From contig NZ_CP103794.1 of NCBI RefSeq assembly GCF_030388325.1, positions 4,030,001 to 4,094,000 of the forward strand: DNA of 64,000 nt, read 5' to 3'. The position numbers and the translations under genes are program-made. The notes below the pieces were generated by a model that worked only from the letters and a program-made list of their open reading frames with translations, was not told the DNA's origin and ran no database searches. Positions 15,898-24,517 of this stretch are shown here, one piece after another. The DNA comes from Flavobacterium johnsoniae. Its GTDB lineage: Bacteria > Bacteroidota > Bacteroidia > Flavobacteriales > Flavobacteriaceae. Position 1 is the first letter of the stretch, and every line of letters begins with the position of its first letter.

Positions 15898-16665
15898 ATG
15901 GACTTAAAAGGTAAAACAATATTGATCACTGGCGGTGCGTCAGGAATAGGTTTAGAATCTGCAAAACAGTTTTTGGCAGAAGGTGCCAAAGTAATTATTA
16001 CAGGTAGAAATAAAGAAAAATTAGATGCAGCTAAAAGACTTTATCCACAAATCATAGCCATTCAAAATGATGTTGCTGATGCAGATCAAGCGCAACAGCT
16101 TTATGAACAAATTGAAATTTTAGGCGGAATTGATATTCTATACAACAATGCAGGCGTTTCTAATCCAACAAATAATTTAGCCAAAACAAACGATCAGATT
16201 ACAGAAATGGCGGCTTACGAAATGAATATAAACTATTTAGCAATTATAAGATTGAATAATTTATTTCTAAAAATGCTAAAAAGCCGTCCAGAAACTGCGA
16301 TTATAAATACAACATCTGTGTTGAGTTATGTTCCGTCGAATTTGGCTCCAACTTATTCTGCAACAAAAGCCGCACTTCGTTTTTATACCGCTTCTCTTAG
16401 AAGTCATTTAGAAGTGGCTAAAACCAATGTAAAAGTTTTTGAATTATTGCCCCCATTAGTCGATACAGAAATGGCAAAAGGTATTGACGCCAAAAGTATA
16501 AGCCCAGAAATACTTGTAAAAGGTTTAGTAGATGGGATTCATAAAAACAATTACACCATTCGCGTAGGCGATACAAAAGTGATTTATTTCTTAAGTCGAT
16601 TTTTTCCAAAAACAGCTTACAAACTAATTAATCCATTAAAAAACAGCATCAAATTATCTGCATAA
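15898..16665 (+). CDS. SDR-family oxidoreductase, DltE-like
   Basis: A 255-residue classical short-chain dehydrogenase. The cofactor motif TGGASGIG is at 11-18, NNAG at 83-86, and the catalytic S140, Y153 and K157 (YSATK) are all present, so it should be active. R37 after the second strand suggests NADP(H). Sequence around LLPPLVDTEMA recalls the DltE-like subgroup. It is 11 bases upstream of the thioesterase gene and controlled by the divergent HxlR protein. Substrate unknown. Confidence 0.9.
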   Translation: MDLKGKTILITGGASGIGLESAKQFLAEGAKVIITGRNKEKLDAAKRLYPQIIAIQNDVADADQAQQLYEQIEILGGIDILYNNAGVSNPTNNLAKTNDQITEMAAYEMNINYLAIIRLNNLFLKMLKSRPETAIINTTSVLSYVPSNLAPTYSATKAALRFYTASLRSHLEVAKTNVKVFELLPPLVDTEMAKGIDAKSISPEILVKGLVDGIHKNNYTIRVGDTKVIYFLSRFFPKTAYKLINPLKNSIKLSA

Positions 16666-16676
16666 ATAATTTAAAT

Positions 16677-17120
16677 ATGGAAAATAAAAGATTACAATTT
16701 CTTCAAAGTTTTATTGGAAAACATTTTACGGGAAGTCCCTCACCTTTTGCACATTGGCTAAACGGAAAAGTAATTTCTGTTGAAGAAAAAGCAGTTAAAT
16801 TTGAGTTTGAAATCAGGAAAGAAATGACCAATCCAGTTGGAATGCTCCACGGTGGTGTGACGGCAGGAATGATTGACGATTGTATCGGTGTCAATTTTAT
16901 GGTTTTAGGACTTGAAAAATTCTATCCAACCATCAATTTATATATTGATTATTTTAATCCTGTGTTCGAAAATCAAACCGTTATTGTTACCACAAAACTA
17001 GAAAAACTTGGTAAAACGATTATTAATATCAAAGCAGAAGTTACCAATAAAAACACGTCTAAAATTGTTGCGCAAGCAAGTGCGAATTTAGCAATAAGTG
17101 ATGTGAAAATTCCGAATTAA
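16677..17120 (+). CDS. PaaI-like hotdog thioesterase
   Basis: A 147-residue single hotdog domain. The motif NPVGMLHGGVTAGMIDD (HGG at 58-60, acidic pair at 67-68) is the catalytic signature of PaaI/4HBT acyl-CoA thioesterases. It is co-transcribed with the SDR gene, which suggests detoxification or recycling of an acyl or quinone-like compound. The substrate cannot be read from sequence. Confidence 0.85.
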   Translation: MENKRLQFLQSFIGKHFTGSPSPFAHWLNGKVISVEEKAVKFEFEIRKEMTNPVGMLHGGVTAGMIDDCIGVNFMVLGLEKFYPTINLYIDYFNPVFENQTVIVTTKLEKLGKTIINIKAEVTNKNTSKIVAQASANLAISDVKIPN

Positions 17121-17138
17121 AATGTTTAAAAAGAAAAA

Positions 17139-17171
17139 AGCTTTGTCAAAGTTTAGAACTTTGACAAAGCT
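17139..17171. repeat. CTTTGTCAAAG hairpin repeat, copy 1
   Basis: A perfect 15-bp stem, AGCTTTGTCAAAGTT and its complement, with a TAG loop. It lies between the thioesterase and antiporter stops and could end both transcripts. Related copies are at 26659-26690 and 53951-53982. Confidence 0.8.
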
Positions 17172-17230
17172 GAATAAAGTTGAGAATTCACAGTTAACAA
17201 TTAATAATTCACAATTCACAATTAAATAAA

Positions 17231-18832
17231 TTATTCCTCATACATCTCCATCCACAAACGAGTTTCTTCCAAATCCAATTCTTTTTCGATTTTACGGAAG
17301 ATTTCTTCATTTACAGAACCAAACTTGTGCATTGATTCTAATTTCGCTCTTTCAACATTCAAAAGATCAATTTGAATTTTGGTGAATTCATTAAAAATCT
17401 GTCCGCCTAAAACTTTTCCATTCCCGAAAAAGTTAGAAGGAAGTTCTGTTTTTTGCAGTCGATTAAATTTTACTTCATATTTACTTTTAATATTATGGAG
17501 TAATTCATCGTCTAGCAAAGAAAAATTATCTTCAATATGCGCAATTGTTTCAGATACAATTACATTTCGAATATTATATTCTTCGGCAAGTATCGAATAA
17601 CGTTCAATTTTAAGCTTTTTTATAAGCCAAGGAAGTGTCAGACCTTGAATGACTAAAGTTGAAAGTATAACACAGAAAACCAAGTATATAATTAAATTTC
17701 GAAGCGGAAATTCTTCCGTTTTATTCAACATTAACGGAAGTGCCAAAGCTGCTGCCATAGAAACCACACCACGCATTCCTGACCAGCCAAAAATGATCAT
17801 ATTTCGATAATCAAATTCTTCTTTTTCGCGAATTTTTCTACTGAGCATTCTTGGGATCATCGTTGCTGGAATAACCCATAAAAAACGAACCAAAATAACC
17901 ACAACACTAATCACAGCTCCCCAAATAAGTAACGAATTTCCAGAGTAATTACTGATTCCGTCTATAATTTGCCTTAATTGGAGCCCGATTAAAATAAAGA
18001 TTAATCCGTTCAAAATATTATTTAAGACATCCCAAATTGTATTGGTCATAATTCGGCTTTCATGAGAAAAAATAGTTCCAGATCTTGCTGCTAGAAAAAG
18101 TCCCGTTGCTACTACAGCCAAAACTCCTGAACCTTCAAAATGCTCAGCAATTAGATAAGATGCAAATGGTGTTAATAAAGTAAGCGTGACTTCGATAATA
18201 TCATCACAAACAAATCTTTTATGAATGTAGTACATTATAACGCCAACAGCCAAGCCAATTGCTGTACCCAAAACCGACATTAAAACAAAATTTAAACCTG
18301 CCTGCCATAAAACAAAATTTCCAGCCGTAATTGCCATTAGAGCATATTTGTACGCTACAAGACCGCTCGCATCGTTTACTAAACTTTCTCCTTCAAGAAT
18401 AGCAATTAATCTCGGATTAAGTCCTAAACCTTTTGTTATTGCTGTTGCAGAAACTGCATCTGGCGGAGAGACAATTGCGCCTAATAAAAAAGCTAACGGC
18501 CAAGAAATATCATCTATAAGCCAATGCGCTACGACAGCAACTAAACCCGTTGTAAAAAACACTAAACCAACTGCGGCTAAAGTTATTGGTCTAACAGACT
18601 GCTTAAAGTCAGACCAGCTTGTATGCCACGCCGCATGATACAATAATGGCGGCAGAAATATAACAAATACTACTTCTGGACTTAAAGCAATTACCGGAAG
18701 TCCTTCAAAAACACTAATAATAACACCGCACAAAACCAAAACAATCGGAATTGGAAAATTATATTTTTTACTAACAAGGCTAAGAAAAGCTACGCCGAAA
18801 AGCAGCATTATAATTACGGTAATATTCTCCAT
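17231..18832 (-). CDS. CPA1-type Na+(K+)/H+ antiporter
   Basis: A 533-residue NhaP/CPA1 family cation/proton antiporter of the inner membrane. About twelve hydrophobic segments fill residues 1-415. Conserved ion-path residues are D125 in SPPDAVSATAI and N153-D154 in ESLVNDASGLV, followed by a long charged cytoplasmic tail (about 415-533) typical of this family. It is monocistronic. Ion specificity cannot be told from sequence. Confidence 0.92.
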   Translation of the reverse strand: MENITVIIMLLFGVAFLSLVSKKYNFPIPIVLVLCGVIISVFEGLPVIALSPEVVFVIFLPPLLYHAAWHTSWSDFKQSVRPITLAAVGLVFFTTGLVAVVAHWLIDDISWPLAFLLGAIVSPPDAVSATAITKGLGLNPRLIAILEGESLVNDASGLVAYKYALMAITAGNFVLWQAGLNFVLMSVLGTAIGLAVGVIMYYIHKRFVCDDIIEVTLTLLTPFASYLIAEHFEGSGVLAVVATGLFLAARSGTIFSHESRIMTNTIWDVLNNILNGLIFILIGLQLRQIIDGISNYSGNSLLIWGAVISVVVILVRFLWVIPATMIPRMLSRKIREKEEFDYRNMIIFGWSGMRGVVSMAAALALPLMLNKTEEFPLRNLIIYLVFCVILSTLVIQGLTLPWLIKKLKIERYSILAEEYNIRNVIVSETIAHIEDNFSLLDDELLHNIKSKYEVKFNRLQKTELPSNFFGNGKVLGGQIFNEFTKIQIDLLNVERAKLESMHKFGSVNEEIFRKIEKELDLEETRLWMEMYEE

Positions 18833-18980
18833 TTACTGGTGGTATTTATTGATTTTGGATTGTAAATTTTGGCACTAAATTACTATTTTATGGCAATTTA
18901 ATTTTCATAGATTAAAAAAATAGTTGCGAAGATTTGCTCAAATCTTTTTAAATCTGCGTGAAACCTTTTTCTGCAAATAA

Positions 18981-19012
18981 AAAAGCCGAATCTAAATTAA
19001 GATTCGGCTTTT
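18981..19012 (-). terminator. Terminator after nrdA
   Basis: A 13-bp stem AAAAGCCGAATCT / AGATTCGGCTTTT around a 6-base loop, 6 bases beyond the nrdA stop. The A/T ends make it usable on both strands. Confidence 0.85.
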
Positions 19013-19017
19013 GATTT

Positions 19018-20712
19018 TTATGATTCGCAACTGCTGCACGAAACAAGACTTGTTACTAATTCTTTAGAAACACTCTGGCTTCTTTGATAGTATAAACTTT
19101 TAACTCCTTGCTGCCAAGCTTCTATCATTAAACGGTTTACATCTTTAATCGCCAATTCTGCTGGAATATTAAGATTTAAACTTTGTCCTTGATCTACAAA
19201 TTTCTGACGAATTCCAGCTTGTTGCACAATTTCTAACTGACTGATTTCTTTAAATGTTTTAAAAACATCTTTTTCTTCTTGAGTCAATTGTTCCATGTGT
19301 TGAACACTTCCTCCGTTTAGCATAATTCCTCTCCACACTTCTTCATTATCAAGACCTTTTTCTTCTAACAGCTTTTTAAGGTATTTGTTTTTACGCATAA
19401 AATTACCTTTGCTCAATCCAGCTTTGTAATAGTTACTGCTGAAAGGTTCAATTCCTGGCGAAGTTTGTCCTAAAATAGCAGAAGATGAAGTTGTCGGAGC
19501 GATTGCCATTGTTGTAGTATTACGTCTTCCGTAACCTTTAAGCAATTCTGGTTCTCCGTAAATTCTAGCCAAATCCTGACTTGCTTTATCCGCTTTGTCG
19601 CTGATATGTTTGAAAATCTCCGTTGTTTTCATTTTAGCTTCCATTCCTTCAAACGGAATCATATTTTTTTGTAGATAAGAATGCCATCCTAAAACTCCTA
19701 AACCAAGTGCACGGTGTCTTTTAGCAAATTTATTAGCCGCAGAAAGATAATAGTTTCCTTCTGTTTTTTCGATGAATTCTTGTAAAACAGCATCTAAGAA
19801 AAAGATCGCCAATTTTACCGCTTCAGTATCTTTCCATTCGTCATATAATTCTAAATTCATAGAAGAAAGACAGCAGATAAATGATTCATCGTGAGTTGAC
19901 GGAAGCATAATTTCGCTACACAAATTACTAGCGTTAATTCTAAGATTCTGATCTTTATAAACTTGCGGCTTGTTTTTATTTACGTTGTCACTAAAGAAAA
20001 TATATGGAAGTCCTTTTTGCTGACGGCTTTCTAAAACTTTTGCCCAAACTTGTCTTTTTTCTGCATCACCATCAATCATTTCCTGCATCCAATAATCTGG
20101 TACACAGATTCCTGTAAACAAGTTCTGAATTGGGTTTCCGATACTTTTAATTTTCAAAAATTCTTCGATATCTGGGTGATCAATATCTAAATATGCCGCA
20201 AATGCACCACGACGAACTCCACCTTGAGAAATAGTGTCCATTGCCGTGTCAAAAAGTTTCATAAAGCTAACTGCTCCACTACTCTTTCCGTTATCTGTTA
20301 CAGCACTTCCGCGTTCACGCAATTCTCCAAAATAACCAGAAGTTCCTCCTCCAATTTTGGTTTGCATGATAACTTCGCCCAATTTATGTGTAATTCCTTC
20401 AATTTTATCTGGAACGTGAACATTAAAACAAGAAATTGGCAATCCTCTTTCTGTTCCCATATTTGCCCAAACTGGCGAACTGATACTCATCCAGCCTCTT
20501 TCGATCATTTCCATAAAAGACTCTTTCAATTCTGGTTTGTAAAGTCTTTTTGAAGCAGCGGTACAAATTCTATCAATTGCACCTTCTACTGTTTCACCTT
20601 TCAAAAGATAACCGCGGTTTAAAATCTGCTCACTTTCAGAATTTTTCCACCACATTTTGGTATCTATTGCTTGTTCAAAATTATTTGCTGGGTTTGTGTC
20701 TATCGTATTCAT
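19018..20712 (-). CDS. nrdA: Class Ia ribonucleotide reductase, large subunit
   Basis: A 564-residue catalytic subunit that reduces ribonucleoside diphosphates. Active-site residues are C95 (SCFNV), N263, C265 and E267 (NLCSEIML), C280 (ICCLSSMNL), the radical-transfer pair Y541-Y542 (LYYQRSQS) and the C-terminal redox pair C559/C562 (SCSSCES). It starts directly at the catalytic core and lacks an N-terminal ATP-cone, so dATP inhibition of the E. coli type is not expected from this subunit. It lies 18 bases downstream of nrdB in one operon. Confidence 0.97.
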   Translation of the reverse strand: MNTIDTNPANNFEQAIDTKMWWKNSESEQILNRGYLLKGETVEGAIDRICTAASKRLYKPELKESFMEMIERGWMSISSPVWANMGTERGLPISCFNVHVPDKIEGITHKLGEVIMQTKIGGGTSGYFGELRERGSAVTDNGKSSGAVSFMKLFDTAMDTISQGGVRRGAFAAYLDIDHPDIEEFLKIKSIGNPIQNLFTGICVPDYWMQEMIDGDAEKRQVWAKVLESRQQKGLPYIFFSDNVNKNKPQVYKDQNLRINASNLCSEIMLPSTHDESFICCLSSMNLELYDEWKDTEAVKLAIFFLDAVLQEFIEKTEGNYYLSAANKFAKRHRALGLGVLGWHSYLQKNMIPFEGMEAKMKTTEIFKHISDKADKASQDLARIYGEPELLKGYGRRNTTTMAIAPTTSSSAILGQTSPGIEPFSSNYYKAGLSKGNFMRKNKYLKKLLEEKGLDNEEVWRGIMLNGGSVQHMEQLTQEEKDVFKTFKEISQLEIVQQAGIRQKFVDQGQSLNLNIPAELAIKDVNRLMIEAWQQGVKSLYYQRSQSVSKELVTSLVSCSSCES

Positions 20713-20730
20713 ATGTATGCTGGGCTTGTA

Positions 20731-21705
20731 TTAAAAAAGATCGTTTGCTGTGATACTTTTATCGTGTTTTGTATATTCAACTGGACGTTTAGCAAAGAAA
20801 TCGTCTAAACTGTTTGCAAAAACTTCTTCTTCGAACCAAGTCATTTTTGAATATTCGTCTGGAGAAACATTAAAAATAGTTTCGATGTTGATTTGTTTCA
20901 AACTTTCATCAATTCTAAATTTCATAAAGTTTACCAAGTCTTCTTTGTTGATTGTTTCTACTGGACCATTTTCAAAAATCCAATCTAAAATATCTGCTTC
21001 AACCGTAATAGATTCTTTAACCGTTTCTCTAATTAATTCTAAAGTATCGGCATCGAAATATTCTGGAAATTCATCACGGATTTTATTGATAATGTAAATT
21101 CCGCCATTTGCATGAATTTGTTCGTCAATTGAAGTCCACGCGATAATATTGCTCACATTTTTCATATATCCTTTGAATCTTGTGAATGACAATAAAATAG
21201 CAAACTGGCTGAACAACGAAACATTTTCAATCAAAATACTGAACAAAATCAGCGACACCATATATTTTCTGTTGTCCTGAGATTTAGTGTCTTTCAATAC
21301 ATTAGAAAGATAATCTACACGTCTGCGAACTACAGGAACGTCTAATAATCTTTCGAATTCATCATTATATCCTAAAACTTCCAATAAACGAGAATACGCT
21401 TCAGAATGTCTAAATTCACATTCTGCAAAGGTTGTTCCCAATCCGTTGAATTCTGGTTTTGGAAAATGCTCATATATATTGCCCCAAAAACTTTTTACAG
21501 CTACTTCAATTTGTGCAATTGCCAATAAACTATTTTTAATAGCCGTTTTTTCTGCCAAATCTAAATGAGCATGAAAATCTTGCGTATCTGCAGTAAAATC
21601 AACCTCTGTATGAACCCAGTAAGCTTTATTTATTGCTTCAGTAAATTGGAGAACCTCTGGATATTCAAAAGGTTTATAATTGATTCTTTTATCGAAAATT
21701 GACAT
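20731..21705 (-). CDS. nrdB: Class Ia ribonucleotide reductase, small subunit
   Basis: A 324-residue ferritin-like subunit. Iron ligands appear in EKTAIKNSLL, ECEFRHSEAY, ENVSLFSQF and SIDEQIHANGG. The tyrosyl-radical residue is present in the E-x2-H-x3-Y pattern (EFRHSEAY), so this is a Tyr-radical enzyme. The gene order nrdB-nrdA is reversed relative to E. coli but usual in flavobacteria. Four DnaA-box-like sites lie 140-310 bases upstream. Confidence 0.97.
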   Translation of the reverse strand: MSIFDKRINYKPFEYPEVLQFTEAINKAYWVHTEVDFTADTQDFHAHLDLAEKTAIKNSLLAIAQIEVAVKSFWGNIYEHFPKPEFNGLGTTFAECEFRHSEAYSRLLEVLGYNDEFERLLDVPVVRRRVDYLSNVLKDTKSQDNRKYMVSLILFSILIENVSLFSQFAILLSFTRFKGYMKNVSNIIAWTSIDEQIHANGGIYIINKIRDEFPEYFDADTLELIRETVKESITVEADILDWIFENGPVETINKEDLVNFMKFRIDESLKQINIETIFNVSPDEYSKMTWFEEEVFANSLDDFFAKRPVEYTKHDKSITANDLF

Positions 21706-22571
21706 ATATATAGAATTTTAAGTGACATGATTTGAATTGAAAAACCGAGCACTGAATTGTAGGTGGTATTAGCGTGTTTTTCAATTAATACAAATTTAAC
21801 CTACAGTTATTCTTTTGTCCAGTTTTAGATGTTAAAAATCCCACCAATTATCAACAGTTTAAAAACTTCAAAATTGAGCCTTTTTGTAAATTTTATCAAC
21901 ATGAAAATAATATGTTCTAATTCGCAATGAACTAGCATTTTCCCTAAAATTAATTTGAAGTTATCAACATAAAAAAAAGGTGTTTTCTGGAAGAGAATTG
22001 AAAACAGTTATCAACAGTGTCTTTTAAAAAATTGCGATTTCTGATACAATTTAAATTTTAAAAAACGTCTTTTATTAATAATAATTCTAAATAGTGTTTT
22101 GGTAATTTTTTAAAATTTATAAGTTTAACTTTTTTAAAAACAAAACATTACGTTTTGGATGATTTTGACTTTATTTATAAATTTTATTTAAAAACACTAA
22201 ATCCAACTTTTTTAAATGCTAATTTTTAAGAAAATAAATTTAGTCTTATAAAACGTCTGAAAGAGGAAAATCAAATGTTATAATTGACAATTTTTAAAAC
22301 TGAAAATAAGAGAATAATCATTGATTTTAGTATTAAAAAAAATCTTTAAAAATAGCGTAGAAATACCTAAAAAATTATTTTAGGAATAATTTAACTTGCG
22401 TTTATCTTAATTAGAATTTAGCATCTAAAAACATACTAAAAATGGCAGTAAAGACAAAAAAAAATATTTCGTTTCATGTAATTAAAAATCAATACTTTAA
22501 AGCAATTACCAATTCGTAAATATTATTTTTATTAAATTTACTATACAACTTCATCTGCCAAAACAAATTTA
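21706..22571. other. Long gene-free region between nrdB and the TPR gene
   Basis: 866 bases, very AT-rich, with no plausible gene. CAAATTTA at 21791-21798 reads as TAAATTTG on the minus strand and may be the nrdB -7 element, although no matching TTG is found. Four TTATCAACA sites occupy 21848-22016. From 22020 to 22571 I see only poly-A/T tracts and two AAACGTCT words (near 22067 and 22250). Confidence 0.6.
21848..22016 (+). promoter_or_regulatory. Four DnaA-box-like TTATCAACA sites
   Basis: Exact TTATCAACA at 21848-21856, 21893-21901, 21961-21969 and 22008-22016, all in the same orientation, 45-68 bases apart. It differs from the E. coli box TTATCCACA at one base. They lie upstream of nrdBA, whose E. 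coli counterpart is known to be DnaA-regulated. An alternative is a DnaA-titration site or origin-linked cluster. Confidence 0.55.
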
Positions 22572-24272
22572 ATGTCTGCCAAAAAAATATTATTCATTAT
22601 TTTATTCTGTTATTCATTTGCTGCGAATGCACAAAAACTGCAAATTAGTACTTCAAAAAACGAACTCAAGAATATTGAGTCAATTCTGCTTCAAGAAAAG
22701 AATTTTGGCACAGATACAACGGCTTTAAAAGAATATCTTAGTCCATTAAATAAAATAACCAAATATCAGAGCATATATAAAGGTTTACTCGCAAATGGCT
22801 TTAGCAATTATTATACTTCTCGAAACAAAACTTCCGAAAACTATTATCTAAATTCCATTCAAAAAGCAAAGACTTCGCATAATATTTCTTTAGAAATTTG
22901 GGCAAAACTCAACTACATTAATTATTTATATTTCTACAGAGATTACATTAAACTCACGCCTTTTCTATTAGAAATAATGGAAAATCTCGAACCGCTCCGA
23001 GCTGAACAGATTATAAATGCCGATGAAACTTATAAAAGAATTGGATGGATTCTGCACACGTTTGGCGATTATAAAAAATCATTGCATTATTTAAAACTTG
23101 CCGAAAAACAAGCTGTTAAAAACACCTCTGAATATGCTTCTATCATTAATTCTATAGGACTAAACTATCTGTATATTCAAGATTATAAAATGGCTACTTA
23201 TTATTTAAATGAAACTGCAAAAATTTCTTCGCAGATTCATGATGACGTTCGCTATGCCAAAGCTCTGGGAGATTTAGCTATGGTAAGCCAGCATAAAGGC
23301 GATTTTGAGAAAGCTATTACTTATTTGAAAAAAGACATTCAAATTTCTGAACAAAATAAAAGCGATCAGAATACTATGTATGCTTCGATTTTACTGGCAG
23401 AAGTTCTTCTAAAAAATAATCAGATAGAAGAAGCTTTTGATTTTTTGAATAAAGCCGAAAATATTGCGGTTACAAAATCTTATTTTAAAAAATCAGAATT
23501 GGAGATTATTAAATTGAAACTTCAGATTTTAAAGTTAAAGAATTCAACAGAAAACGAATTGAATCTGAGACGCCGAATGGTTGCTATTGAAGAATCTCTT
23601 GAAAATGAAGACGGTGATGAAGCTATTAATCAAGCCAACTGGATTATTGAAAAAAACAATTATCAAGAGAGTATTGATGAGGCAAAAAACAAGTATGAAA
23701 AAACGCTGAAAAAGTTCTATCTTATTATTGCTACAATGGTATTTAGCATTCTTTTACTTGTATTTGTTTATTTTTTAAAAAAGTACAAAGACAGACAGCT
23801 ACAATATGAAGAAAAAGTAAAAGCTCTAGAATCTGAAAAAGTAAAAATAGAGCAAAAGGCTCATGAAGATCTAGAATCTCAAATAGAATATTTAAAGGAG
23901 AAAAATATTCAAATAAAAAATCTAAAAAAAGAGATTGAAAATATTGAGAAATCTTCTTTTTATTATTTAGAAAAAAGAAAAGGAAAACTAAGCAATTTGC
24001 TGCAATCTCATTTAATGACAGAATTGGAATGGAACGCTTTTGAAAGAGAATTCGAAAAAGAATGTTCAAAATTTTACATCTTGCTCAATCAAGATTTTCC
24101 AGAAATGAGCGAGCCTGATAAAAGATTATTACTGTTGCAAAAACTTGATTTTAGCAATAATGAAATTGCCGAACTTTTAGAAATTACAAATGAAAGCGTA
24201 AAAGAATCCAAAGAAAAACTCAAGGAAACGCTCGGAGATAAATTTAAACTCCTTTTTGGTCGTTTCTACTAA
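22572..24272 (+). CDS. TPR signalling protein with C-terminal DNA-binding-like domain
   Basis: A 566-residue Bacteroidota-type protein. A signal peptide (1-20) is followed by tetratricopeptide-like helical repeats to about residue 330, one membrane helix at 382-402, a coiled coil (410-460) and a C-terminal helix-turn-helix-like end (LDFSNNEIAELLEITNESVKESK, about 527-550). The layout puts the TPR sensor in the periplasm and the DNA-binding-like part in the cytosol. Such proteins are thought to be membrane-bound transcription regulators. It is immediately upstream of the iron-locus promoter, but a link to that locus is not shown. Confidence 0.75.
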   Translation: MSAKKILFIILFCYSFAANAQKLQISTSKNELKNIESILLQEKNFGTDTTALKEYLSPLNKITKYQSIYKGLLANGFSNYYTSRNKTSENYYLNSIQKAKTSHNISLEIWAKLNYINYLYFYRDYIKLTPFLLEIMENLEPLRAEQIINADETYKRIGWILHTFGDYKKSLHYLKLAEKQAVKNTSEYASIINSIGLNYLYIQDYKMATYYLNETAKISSQIHDDVRYAKALGDLAMVSQHKGDFEKAITYLKKDIQISEQNKSDQNTMYASILLAEVLLKNNQIEEAFDFLNKAENIAVTKSYFKKSELEIIKLKLQILKLKNSTENELNLRRRMVAIEESLENEDGDEAINQANWIIEKNNYQESIDEAKNKYEKTLKKFYLIIATMVFSILLLVFVYFLKKYKDRQLQYEEKVKALESEKVKIEQKAHEDLESQIEYLKEKNIQIKNLKKEIENIEKSSFYYLEKRKGKLSNLLQSHLMTELEWNAFEREFEKECSKFYILLNQDFPEMSEPDKRLLLLQKLDFSNNEIAELLEITNESVKESKEKLKETLGDKFKLLFGRFY

Positions 24273-24397
24273 CAAGATTTTTCAAAGAATTTGATCTTAG
24301 ATAAGGTGTTGAATTAAAAAAAAATTAAAATCAGCTTAAGGTATTCTTAAATTTTATAAAATCTACACAATAATTCTCTTTTTACGACGAATTATTC

Positions 24398-24427
24398 TTG
24401 ATTTAAAAAGATTAATTTCTACATTTG
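24398..24427 (+). promoter_or_regulatory. Promoter of the ankyrin/iron locus
   Basis: TTG at 24398-24400, a 19-base spacer and TACATTTG at 24420-24427, about 90 bases before the ankyrin start. The long leader leaves room for regulation. I see no obvious Fur box. Confidence 0.6.
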
Positions 24428-24517
24428 CTTTATTTTTATTTATTCTAAATAGATAAAAATAATTTCCTCAAAAATAAATTAATCTTGTACAATTCAATAA
24501 CCATAAATTATCGAAAT

